Shown here piece after piece: positions 1 through 7,859 of a stretch of 64,000 nucleotides of DNA. The DNA is from Myxococcales bacterium (GTDB lineage: Bacteria > Myxococcota_A > Polyangia > Palsa-1104 > JAEUJZ01). The stretch is from assembly GCA_016794365.1 (NCBI GenBank), contig JAEUKB010000085.1:269658-333657 (forward strand). Direction: 5' to 3'. A model generated the notes under the pieces. That model did no database searches. It had not been told where the DNA came from and saw nothing but the letters and a program-made list of their open reading frames with translations. A program made the translations under genes and the position numbers. Numbering within the stretch: the first letter of the stretch is position 1; every line of letters begins with the position of its first letter.

Positions 1-1205
1 AGCGGCTCTTCATCAAACTGCGGTCGTGCGGGCAGCGGCTTCGGCGGCGGCGGCTCGCTCAGCACCAAAAAGCCAGAGTCTTCGTCGGGATTGACCTGAA
101 TGGCGTCGGCGTCCAGCTCTTCCCGCATGCCTTGCGCCTGCGTGTCACCCGCTTCTTCGCGAGAGATCGCCGACACTTGCACCGTTTTACGCTGTCCAAC
201 AGGAGCCGGAAACGCCAGTGGTCCGCCACGTCCGAACACCCGCTCGTAAATCATCGAACGGAAGGGCAGATCTTCTTCGCACAGGCCAGTCAGCGTCAGG
301 TTCGTCAGCATCTCCTCGGAGATGGACTGGCCCCGACAGAGCCGATTGAACGCATCCAGCAGATCTTGATCGCTACTAAAGGTACGAAACAGGTTGGCAA
401 AGTGTTCGATCTGCGGGGCTCTTTCGATCAAGTCATCGACAGCGCGATCGACATCAACGGTATCCACCGTCGAACCTTTGATGACCGCGTCTTCCCACAG
501 CGAAGACAGCACCTGCTGACACAGAAACGGAAGGCCTCCGCTGTGATGGGTCAGACGACTCCCGACATCGCTGCTCACTGTCGCGCCTGCCGTCGATAAA
601 TGCCAGCTCAGCGCGTCCACTTGCTCTGCGTTAAAGGGTCGAAGCTGAATCTCTGCGCCCACGCCAAATGGAGCTTGCAGATGAATGGGAATCAAGCGAC
701 GCCCCGATACCGCACCAGCCAAGATGACCTGAAGCCGTGAAAACTCTTCGTTTTCATTGCGAATGTTGTAAAGGAGCCGCAGCTTCCCAAACACCGCATC
801 GCTCAGCTCGGGCCGATCCAGCACTTCGCAGTTATCGAGAAAGATCACCAGCCGCTGCGGAAATGTTCCCATCCACGCCAGGATTGAGTCCTCTGGATTA
901 TCGGGAAGGATCTCGCGCTGATCGAAGTCACCTTCTCGGGCAATCGCGCCGAGCAGCTCTCCCATAAACTGGGTGGAATTGCCCAGCCGGAGCCGCGACA
1001 GATCGACGGACAGAACACAAAATCCTGCCTGGTCGAGCGAGTCGATGGTGTGCTTGATGAGGCTCGTCTTACCACTCTCGGGTGGTGCGGTAAGAAGCGG
1101 AAAGCGCCGATTGTCAGATAGCTCGCGGCGCAGACGGATGTCGGCCTCTCGCTCGACGTACACACCGCCCATTCCGGCGGTGCGATAAGGGTTCTTCGAC
1201 GTCAC
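1..1205 (-). CDS. AAA_35-like P-loop ATPase, C-terminus beyond the window edge
   Basis: An open frame of 401 visible residues runs from a GTG at 1205 off the left edge. I chose this GTG because AGGAG lies nine bases upstream. The N-terminus (NPYRTAGMGGVYVERE) leads to a P-loop at residues 40-48 (APPESGKTS). This form fits the AAA-like/STAND class, whose loop is usually written PRQMGKTS. Residues 118-125 (RLVIFLDN) fit Walker B. Residues 200-330 are helical and resemble the lid and sensor part of such ATPases. The visible end turns proline-rich (PPPPKPLPARP), so a linker to an unseen C-terminal domain is likely. In this family the ATPase is often joined to signalling or repeat domains, but the partner here is not visible. 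The ATPase class is fairly secure; the role is unknown. Confidence 0.75.
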   Translation of the reverse strand, partial: MTSKNPYRTAGMGGVYVEREADIRLRRELSDNRRFPLLTAPPESGKTSLIKHTIDSLDQAGFCVLSVDLSRLRLGNSTQFMGELLGAIAREGDFDQREILPDNPEDSILAWMGTFPQRLVIFLDNCEVLDRPELSDAVFGKLRLLYNIRNENEEFSRLQVILAGAVSGRRLIPIHLQAPFGVGAEIQLRPFNAEQVDALSWHLSTAGATVSSDVGSRLTHHSGGLPFLCQQVLSSLWEDAVIKGSTVDTVDVDRAVDDLIERAPQIEHFANLFRTFSSDQDLLDAFNRLCRGQSISEEMLTNLTLTGLCEEDLPFRSMIYERVFGRGGPLAFPAPVGQRKTVQVSAISREEAGDTQAQGMREELDADAIQVNPDEDSGFLVLSEPPPPKPLPARPQFDEEP

Positions 1206-1697
1206 AGCTTGCGTCTCCTGTCCCTGGCTTCCGCCCCCATGTTCAGACCCCCTGATGACCATGCAAAGCACCCCAGAGGGACCCCGCACGTCCAATTCAC
1301 ACAGAGCGGCATGGGATCAGAATATCTAGTTTTTGCCGCTAGATCAAAGGGAGTCGCGACCGGAATCAAACGATGTGCATTCGAGCTGACGAAGCGACAG
1401 GTTCTCTCGGGAAGATGTCCAAATCAGACAGACAAGAGCGTCCATTCCCAAAGGACTCCTACGCACGTACACAGACAACAGAGTCCTTACAGTGAAGTGC
1501 AGCAGAGTCCGTTTCTGTGTCTTCCAGACAAGTCTGCACGCAGCATCCGTTGTCTTACGGAAGAATCCCAAACGCGCAGCGCGGACACAGAGAAGTCCAT
1601 ACGTCGAGCGCAGTCGAGCGAAACAGAGAAGAAGGAAGCGACGCTGCGACGATTTGTCGCAGGGAAGGAATCGAGATCGCTGCGGCATGCTCAGCAG
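1206..1697. other. Long gap between divergent genes, with repeated CAGAGTCC octamers
   Basis: 492 bases separate the divergent ATPase and CcmH-like genes. Frames stay open on both strands but none has a ribosome site or a recognisable product. The octamer CAGAGTCC occurs at 1479 and 1503 here and three more times in the next gene (1794, 1935, 2131), always on the same strand. A second shared word, GAGCGAAACAGAG, occurs near 1616 and again near 1786. The gap probably holds both promoters; I cannot place them with confidence. Confidence 0.5.
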
Positions 1698-2207
1698 ATG
1701 CGCACCCTGCTTCGCTTCACGCTGGTTTCGCTGGTTTCGCTGGTTTCGCTGCTGCTGTTGACTGCGTGTCAGGACAGCTCTCAGCGAGCGAAACAGAGTC
1801 CTACCGAACAAGCTGCGCATCGGTTGGAAGAACACCTTCTGGCTCCGTGCTGTTATCGAGAAACGCTGGATGTTCATACGTCTCCGCTCACAACCAAGCT
1901 GCGTGCAGAGATTCGGAATCAGCTCGCCAGCGGACAGAGTCCTGCGCAAGTCGAAGCAGCGCTGGTTCAGGAATATGGTGCCAAGATGAAAGTGCAGCGT
2001 CCTGAGCAGCTTGGAAGCTGGCTCCTGCTGATTTCCGTGGTGGTGGGCGGAGCCGCGCTGCTGTGGATCGCGAAAAACGGGCTGCGCAATCAGCAAACAG
2101 AATCGGCGGACGATCAGAGTGTGCGCACAACAGAGTCCATCCAAGCGTCAAGCCAGGATGCGCAGTACGAGTGGCAGCTTGATCAAGATCTACTGGATGA
2201 ACGCTAA
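1698..2207 (+). CDS. CcmH/NrfF-like lipoprotein (cytochrome c maturation type)
   Basis: 169 residues. The signal peptide ends in a lipobox (LLTAC), so a lipoprotein is predicted. Residues about 50-110 match the CcmH/NrfF domain: a cysteine motif, then HTSPLTTKLRAEIRNQL and QVEAALVQEYGAKM. CcmH proteins reduce the apocytochrome haem-binding cysteines and normally carry LRCxxCQ. Here the cysteines are adjacent (LLAPCCYRETL), a form I recall from other deltaproteobacterial members but cannot verify. One membrane segment follows (SWLLLISVVVGGAALLWIA), then a charged cytoplasmic tail. The ATG at 1698 was chosen because it opens the signal peptide; no good Shine-Dalgarno precedes it. No other ccm gene is nearby. 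The signal peptide contains three perfect 9-bp repeats encoding LVS. Confidence 0.72.
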   Translation: MRTLLRFTLVSLVSLVSLLLLTACQDSSQRAKQSPTEQAAHRLEEHLLAPCCYRETLDVHTSPLTTKLRAEIRNQLASGQSPAQVEAALVQEYGAKMKVQRPEQLGSWLLLISVVVGGAALLWIAKNGLRNQQTESADDQSVRTTESIQASSQDAQYEWQLDQDLLDER

Positions 2208-2226
2208 CGTACTCGTAGCCAATCAA

Positions 2227-2270
2227 GCGCGGATTCGCAGTGAATCAGGCGCGGATTCGCAGTGAATCAG
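2227..2270. repeat. Exact 22-bp tandem duplication
   Basis: The 22-base unit beginning GCGCGGATTCGCAG occupies 2227-2248 and again 2249-2270 without a mismatch. It lies 20 bases after the CcmH-like stop codon, between convergent genes. Confidence 0.9.
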
Positions 2271-2305
2271 CCATGACGCGCAGCGAAGCGCATCAAGAAA
2301 GGGTT

Positions 2306-2366
2306 GACGTGAAACACGTCAGGGCTCACTCCAGCGGGCGCATGTGCAGCCCGGACTGGAGCGAGC
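2306..2366. terminator. Two hairpins between convergent genes
   Basis: GACGTG-AAA-CACGTC (2306-2320) is a perfect 6-bp stem. It is followed by a larger structure: GCTCACTCCAG (2324-2334) pairs with CTGGAGCGAGC (2356-2366) with one mismatch, enclosing a CGGGC/GCCCG stem. The position between two convergent 3' ends suits a bidirectional terminator. No U-tract follows, so intrinsic termination is uncertain. Confidence 0.5.
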
Positions 2367-2393
2367 AGACATCCGAAGATGCCGATACAGACA

Positions 2394-2921
2394 CTACTTC
2401 TTGGTGCCCGCGTGGTACTTGAGCAGGCGCTTTTCACCGACAGTGTGGATCTTCTTGTCGGCAACCAGCTCACCGAGCGGCTGACGGAGCTTGTCGGCCA
2501 GCTCATCACGCTTGACGCCGATCGTCGCCAGCACATCGTCCGCGATCTGCGAAGCGATCTCTGCGCGGTTCAGTCCGTCTTTGTGCTGCTGAAGCACGCC
2601 GACGATCGCGCCCTTGAGCGAGTTCTTCTGCGCATCGGAAATCCGGGTTCGCTTCGACGACTCCGCGACCGGCTTCGCAGTCTCGGTGCGCGAGCCACCC
2701 GAGATCAGCGACATAAACTCAACGGCGCCCATGCTGAGCACCGCAGTCCACACGTCCTTGTGCTGCTGGAGCGAGTCCAGAAACTCTGCCATTGTCACGC
2801 GCGCGCCCGGACGCAGCTTCGGCAGCATCGCCACCGCAGCTTGTCGTCGCAGATCTTCGTTACGGGCCTGTAGCTCCTGCTCGAACAGCGAGCCAATATC
2901 AAAACCGTTCTTCGTGGCCAT
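2394..2921 (-). CDS. Small probable winged-helix protein, function unknown
   Basis: 175 residues, not recognised. The ATG is well supported by TAGGAG six bases upstream. There are two helical halves joined by a Ser/Thr/Lys-rich linker at about residues 80-97. The second half (AILKGAIVGVLQQHKDGL-like, then EIASQIADDVLATIG, then LGELVADKKIHTVGEKR) has the helix-helix-helix then strand-turn-strand order of a winged helix with a closing basic wing. This suggests DNA binding or a chromatin-like role, by inference only. It follows glgB on the same strand by 80 bases, with a perfect inverted repeat in the gap, so it may have its own promoter and operator. Confidence 0.6.
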   Translation of the reverse strand: MATKNGFDIGSLFEQELQARNEDLRRQAAVAMLPKLRPGARVTMAEFLDSLQQHKDVWTAVLSMGAVEFMSLISGGSRTETAKPVAESSKRTRISDAQKNSLKGAIVGVLQQHKDGLNRAEIASQIADDVLATIGVKRDELADKLRQPLGELVADKKIHTVGEKRLLKYHAGTKK

Positions 2922-2965
2922 TGAAAACTCCTACTTCCGACTGCTTGTACTTCTCTTGCGAAACA

Positions 2966-2985
2966 ATGAGCGCTCAAGCGCTCAT
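2966..2985. promoter_or_regulatory. Perfect 9-bp inverted repeat upstream of the winged-helix gene
   Basis: ATGAGCGCT-TG-AGCGCTCAT on the minus strand: a perfect palindrome with a two-base centre, 45 bases before the ATG at 2921 and 17 bases after the glgB stop. It could be an operator, possibly for autoregulation, or a glgB terminator, since TTGTTT follows. The two-base loop favours a protein-binding palindrome over an RNA hairpin. Confidence 0.45.
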
Positions 2986-3001
2986 CAACAGAGCGCCTTC
3001 T

Positions 3002-4924
3002 TTAGCAGACGCTTGGGTCAAAGTGCAAACGGAAGTAGACAACCGCGAGTGGAGGCAAACACGCAGACAGCCGATACGGCATTCCAGCTTCCAGCGCATC
3101 AGGCGAGCAAGGCGAAGCGGTCAGTCCGCCCAAATTGCCAAGCCCACTGCCACCGTACGCTGTGGCATCGCTGTTCAAAATCTCTTGCCAGAAGCCAGCG
3201 CAGGGAACGCCGATCGGATAATGGTCACGCGGAACCGGCGTAAAGTTGCAGACAATCACCACGGTATCTTGCGGCGTGTCGCCGATTCGTACAAACGACA
3301 AGACCGACTGATCGCGATCGTCTGCGGATAGAAATCGGAATCCGCTTGGATCGAAATCTCGGCAAGACAGCGCGGGCTGCTGGCGATAAACCTTGTTGAG
3401 ATCAGCCACAAAGCGCGCAATGCCCGCGTGCTCCGGTCGATCGAGCAGCGTCCAGTCCAGGCTTCCATCGTGGTTCCACTCGCGCCACTCGCCCAGCTCG
3501 GCGCCCATGAACAAGAGCTTTTTGCCAGGCAGCGCAAACTGATAACCAAACAGAAGCCGCAGCGTCGCGCGCTTTTGCCAAGGATCGGCGTGCGGTCCGC
3601 CCATCTTTTGCAGCAGCGAGCCTTTCAGGTGAACGACTTCGTCATGCGACAGCGACAGCACAAAGTTTTCGCTGTGCGCGTACATGCCGCGAAACGTGAG
3701 CAGGTTGTGATGATGACGGCGATGCACTGGATCGAGCGCCAAATACTTCAGCGTGTCGTGCATCCAGCCCATGTCCCACTTCATGCCAAAGCCCAGTCCT
3801 CCTTGCGAGGTGGGACGCGACACCATCGGCCAGGATGTGGACTCTTCGGCAATGGTCTGAACATCGGGATATTCGCGATACACATCTTCGGAAAGCTGAC
3901 GCAGAAACGACACCGCATCGAGGTTTTCCTTTCCTCCGAAGCGATTGGGAATCCACTCTCCTTCTTTGCGCGAATAATCGAGGTACAGCATCGATGCGAC
4001 TCCGTCCACGCGCAGACCATCGATGTGATAGCGATCCAGCCAAAACAGCGCGCTCGAAAGCAAGAAGGAGCGCACTTCACTGCGACCATAGTTGAATAAC
4101 AAGCTATGCCACTCTGGATGAAAACCGAGTCGCGGATCTTGGTGTTCAAACAGGTGCGTTCCGTCGAAAAATCCCAGTCCGTGCGCGTCCGAAGGAAAGT
4201 GGGAAGGAACCCAGTCCAAGATCACGCCGATTCCTGCTTGATGAAGGGAATCGATGAGAAACATCAGATCCTGCGGGCTCCCATAGCGACTGGTGGCCGC
4301 AAAGTAGCCGGTACTTTGATAGCCCCACGAGCCGTAAAACGGATGCTCTTGCAGCGGCAGAAGCTCTACGTGCGTGAAGCCCATTTTGACGACATGCTCG
4401 ACGAGAAGCGGCGCAATCTGGCGATAGCTTAGGAGCTGTCCGTTCGCATTCCTACGCCACGATCCAAGGTGCAGCTCATAGATCGATTGCGGAGCAGACA
4501 GCGCGTTGTGCGTTCGCCGATTCCGCAGCCACGCTTCATCGTTCCACTTGTAATCGAGGCGCGTCACCACCGATGCTTTTTCGGGCGGAACCTGCGCGGA
4601 AAACGCAAACGGATCGGCCTTGTCCACCTGATATCCGCCATAGCGCGAGGTGACTTGGTAGACGTAGCGCTGGCCTTCTTGTACGTCGGCAATGAAGCCT
4701 TGCCAGACTCCCGAAGGACCGAGCGAGCGAAGCGGACTGCGATCCGGCTGCCAGTCATTCCAGTCACCGAGCACACTGATCCGCTCTGCATTGGGAGCCC
4801 ACACCGCGAAGTGACAGCCCGCGTGCGTTCCATCCGCGATGAGCTGCGCGCCCAGCTTTTGATACAGGCGCAGGTGACGACCTTCGTTCAGCAGATACAG
4901 ATCGGTCTCGGACAACAGGTTCAT
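3002..4924 (-). CDS. glgB: 1,4-alpha-glucan branching enzyme
   Basis: 640 residues. It makes alpha-1,6 branches in glycogen. An N-terminal CBM48-like beta domain (residues about 35-110, FAVWAPNAERISVLGDWNDW) leads into a GH13 barrel. Visible GH13 landmarks are DWVPSHFP (237-244), the nucleophile Asp307 in DGLRVD, the acid/base Glu in IAEES (358-362) and LSHDE near residue 400. A C-terminal beta domain closes the protein. The length fits the short GlgB form with a single N-terminal carbohydrate-binding module. The ATG is preceded by AGGGA at a suitable distance. No other glycogen gene is in view, so it appears isolated or is followed only by the winged-helix gene. Confidence 0.96.
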   Translation of the reverse strand: MNLLSETDLYLLNEGRHLRLYQKLGAQLIADGTHAGCHFAVWAPNAERISVLGDWNDWQPDRSPLRSLGPSGVWQGFIADVQEGQRYVYQVTSRYGGYQVDKADPFAFSAQVPPEKASVVTRLDYKWNDEAWLRNRRTHNALSAPQSIYELHLGSWRRNANGQLLSYRQIAPLLVEHVVKMGFTHVELLPLQEHPFYGSWGYQSTGYFAATSRYGSPQDLMFLIDSLHQAGIGVILDWVPSHFPSDAHGLGFFDGTHLFEHQDPRLGFHPEWHSLLFNYGRSEVRSFLLSSALFWLDRYHIDGLRVDGVASMLYLDYSRKEGEWIPNRFGGKENLDAVSFLRQLSEDVYREYPDVQTIAEESTSWPMVSRPTSQGGLGFGMKWDMGWMHDTLKYLALDPVHRRHHHNLLTFRGMYAHSENFVLSLSHDEVVHLKGSLLQKMGGPHADPWQKRATLRLLFGYQFALPGKKLLFMGAELGEWREWNHDGSLDWTLLDRPEHAGIARFVADLNKVYRQQPALSCRDFDPSGFRFLSADDRDQSVLSFVRIGDTPQDTVVIVCNFTPVPRDHYPIGVPCAGFWQEILNSDATAYGGSGLGNLGGLTASPCSPDALEAGMPYRLSACLPPLAVVYFRLHFDPSVC

Positions 4925-5163
4925 GGCGGATCCCTAGGCTGACGCCAGCATAAAGCGCCGAAGCGAACGCGGATACAGCAGAGGATGAAGAAACGAGCGG
5001 ACCCGGATCGGACTAAACCCCGTCCATTCCCAAACCCGCATGTTTCGCGAGGGGCCCCGCTACCCTGCGAGACTTTTTTCCGTTCCGCAAGCGGCCCGAA
5101 AAAAAGCTCTCCGGTCGCCCCCACGCTCTTTACTCAAACTGTTGGTTTCGTAGTGGTCGCGGA

Positions 5164-7458
5164 CTAGGAACGGGCAGCCGCGCGACGCGTCGAGCTGGTC
5201 TTGGCGCGCGCTTTGCGTGGACGTGGCGCAGCAGCTTCGGTCACAGGTGGAGCGCTCACAACCGGAGCCGGAGCCGCATGTTCCACCGCTGTGGTGTGCT
5301 CGCTCAGCTCTTCTTCGCTGCGCGCTTCGGGCTGGGATGACTGCGACGCAGAGCTCTTCGACTCTTTCGACTTGCCGTTGCGCGTCTGAACCGTGCCGCG
5401 CCGCTTGTCTCGCAAGCGCTTGAGCCCCGGAGCCAGGATCTCCGCAATCAGCGTGCGATAGTCCATGTTGATCGACTTGCCGATCATCACCAGATCGGAC
5501 CAGTCCGGCGTCAGTCCCGGCAGCGGATTGAGCTCCAGCACGTAGACATTGCCGTGCGCGTCCATGCGCAGATCGATGCGTCCGACATCTCGACAGTCGA
5601 GCGCCAGGAACGTCTCCATCGCGGCCTTTTCCACGGCCTTTAGCTCTTTGGGCGTAAGCTTCGCCGGACACTGATACGACACCCGCGAGTTCCAGTCCTG
5701 CTTGTAGGTGTAGTCGTAGACCGGGCGACGATCGTTCTGATCGGTGAACACGATCTCCATCGGCGGCAGGATGCGAGGCCGACGCTCACCGAGCAGTCCC
5801 ACCGTGAACTCGCGTCCGGTGATGTATTCTTCGACGAGCGCGGGCTGACGATACTGTTTGATCAGCTCATCGACGACGCGACGCAGCGAAGGAATGTCAT
5901 CGACCACGCTCTTTTTGCCTGCGATTCCTTTGGATGAACCTTCGGCAATCGGCTTGACGATGAGCGGAAAGCGCAAGGTCGGAGAGATCTTTTCACGTCC
6001 GGTATGAAAGACCTGAAAGTCCGGCGTCAGGATGTTGCGCTGCTTGAGCAGTCGCTTGGTCAGTGCTTTATCGAGCGCCAAAGACAGCGTCGCCGCGTCA
6101 CTTCCGGTATACGGAATGCCGATCAGCTCACACAGCGCGGGAACCTGGGCTTCGCGGTTGCGACCCGAGACTCCTTCCGCAATGTTGAACACCAGATCGA
6201 CCTGCGCTTCTTTCAGTCGCGTCGGCAGCTCACCGTTCGCTTCGAGCTGCACGACTTCGTGACCGAGCGACTCCAGCGCATTGGTAATGGCGGCAATCGT
6301 CGTCGGTGAATCGTATTCCGCTTCGGCATCACCGAGCGCTTTTCCACCCGGACGTTTGATGTTAAACGCAAAGCCGATGCGCACTTTCCGGTCCGAAGGA
6401 CGCGCCACTTTGCTCTGCTTGGGCTTTCCGCAGTCCGACGGCACAAGCTTCCAGCGCTTGGCAGAGTTGGCCAAGATCGCAGCAATCGTTGCATCAAAGC
6501 TTAGGCCTTCACGGCGCGTCGCAACCATCACGCTAGAAGCCAGGTCCAGCGCCGGAAGCGCGTTCACTTCCAAAAAGTAGATGCGACCATCTTCGGCCAG
6601 CCGGAAGTCAATCCGCGCCACATCTCGAATCGAAAGCAGTCGCACAATCTGCTGGGTCAGCGCCCGCAGCCGCGCAATCACATCGCGAGGCAGCTCCGCC
6701 GGACAGCGCAGCTTGATTTGGCTCGGCTCGCGGTTCTTCAGCTGATAGTCGAGCAGGTTGTACTTCGATCGCACCGACGGATGGATCACGTACTCAACGG
6801 GAGTCAGCACGCCTTCGGATGCGCTGTCACCGACTCCTTCCACAAACGGAACCGTGACATCGATGCCGCCGATGTATTCCTCGACCAGCACGCCTTGCGG
6901 ATACTGTTCGAGCATCTTTCCGACGACAGCACGCAGCGTCTTCCAGTCGCGCGCAACCGATTCATCGCTGATTCCTTTGGAAGAACCTTCAAAGTTCGGC
7001 TTCACGATCGCGGGAATGGGAACGCCCAGCGAGCCGCCCCAAAAGCCATCGAGCTTGTTTACATCTGGAAGATCGCGCTGCGTAAACAGCCGTCCGCGCG
7101 GCGTATCGATGCCATGAGAAGCCAGCACGCGCTTGGTCAGCCACTTGTCCAGCGTCACCGTCAGTGAGTGCGCGTCCGATCCGGTGTACGGATAGCCAAG
7201 CTCCTCAAACAGTGCGGGATAGAACGCTTCGCGGGCGCGGCCACGTCGTCCTTCTCCCAAGTTGAAGATCAGGTCGGGAGAAAACGCCTCCAGTCGGGAT
7301 GTCAGATGCGAAGCAGGACCAGAGACTTCAATCTTTTGAACCGCATGTCCATCGCGAGACAGCGCGCTGGCGATGGCATCGACGGTCTCAGGTGAGTCAA
7401 ACTCTGCCTCTTCCTCCGCGTCGCTCAGGCGGAGGTTGTAGGTGAACGCGATCTTCAT
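5164..7458 (-). CDS. Tandem two-domain D-Ala-D-Ala-ligase-like ATP-grasp protein
   Basis: 764 residues with two complete ATP-grasp ligase copies. Copy 1 (1-335) has NLGEGRRGRAREA, YTGSD at 91-95, VKPNFEGSSKGI (152-163), EEY and FLEVNALPAL. Copy 2 (358-680) has NIAEGVSGRNREA, YTGSD at 450-454, VKPIAEGSSKGI (501-512), EEY and LELNPLPGLTP. Both keep the metal- and ATP-binding residues. Single-copy relatives join two amino acids with ATP; Ddl is about 310-350 residues, so this is a fused duplication. The tail (681-764) is Ser/Pro/Ala-rich and ends in basic repeats (KARAKTSSTRRAAARS). I start at the ATG at 7458 because GAGG lies four bases upstream and the fold begins there. The substrate is unknown, and it need not be D-alanine. 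Confidence 0.85.
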   Translation of the reverse strand: MKIAFTYNLRLSDAEEEAEFDSPETVDAIASALSRDGHAVQKIEVSGPASHLTSRLEAFSPDLIFNLGEGRRGRAREAFYPALFEELGYPYTGSDAHSLTVTLDKWLTKRVLASHGIDTPRGRLFTQRDLPDVNKLDGFWGGSLGVPIPAIVKPNFEGSSKGISDESVARDWKTLRAVVGKMLEQYPQGVLVEEYIGGIDVTVPFVEGVGDSASEGVLTPVEYVIHPSVRSKYNLLDYQLKNREPSQIKLRCPAELPRDVIARLRALTQQIVRLLSIRDVARIDFRLAEDGRIYFLEVNALPALDLASSVMVATRREGLSFDATIAAILANSAKRWKLVPSDCGKPKQSKVARPSDRKVRIGFAFNIKRPGGKALGDAEAEYDSPTTIAAITNALESLGHEVVQLEANGELPTRLKEAQVDLVFNIAEGVSGRNREAQVPALCELIGIPYTGSDAATLSLALDKALTKRLLKQRNILTPDFQVFHTGREKISPTLRFPLIVKPIAEGSSKGIAGKKSVVDDIPSLRRVVDELIKQYRQPALVEEYITGREFTVGLLGERRPRILPPMEIVFTDQNDRRPVYDYTYKQDWNSRVSYQCPAKLTPKELKAVEKAAMETFLALDCRDVGRIDLRMDAHGNVYVLELNPLPGLTPDWSDLVMIGKSINMDYRTLIAEILAPGLKRLRDKRRGTVQTRNGKSKESKSSASQSSQPEARSEEELSEHTTAVEHAAPAPVVSAPPVTEAAAPRPRKARAKTSSTRRAAARS

Positions 7459-7859
7459 GCAACCTCTTTTTTGGAAACTTGGAAGTAGCTGGAACCGAGT
7501 CTCAGTCCGGTAAACAGCGGTGCGCGCGGCTGCTGAACTGGACGCTGGGAATGGCACGCAAGCGAACGCCAAAAGGAAGCGAGGAGCTGGCGGATTCGAC
7601 CTGCGGAACGGTCAGAAGCAGAGTCGTCCGCGCGGCGGCGATCCAGCACCATTGGTGCGAGCGCCGAGGCGCGGGAAACAGAACGATCGTCTCGTGAACG
7701 ATCAGCGGCAAGACCACCCAACGGGCAGTCGGAGGTACTGTCGGGTTCTTCGTTCTTTTCCGGCATCTTGGGGTCGGAGCAGCGGAGCGATCCGCACTCC
7801 TATTAGTTTTGAATGTTACCGAACCCCAGGACCAAATCAATAAGCAGCTACGGGGTTTT
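7459..7859 (-). other. 400-bp gap with overlapping open frames; possible small gene at 7455-7766
   Basis: Two minus-strand frames are open through most of this gap. The better candidate is 103 codons (7766 to 7455), MPEKNEEPDSTSD onward, whose stop overlaps the ATP-grasp start as ATGA, a typical coupled arrangement. It has no convincing ribosome site and no fold I recognise. The competing frame (7894 to 7502) starts inside the preceding gene. No clear terminator for the transglycosylase gene is visible. Coding status is undecided. Confidence 0.3.
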
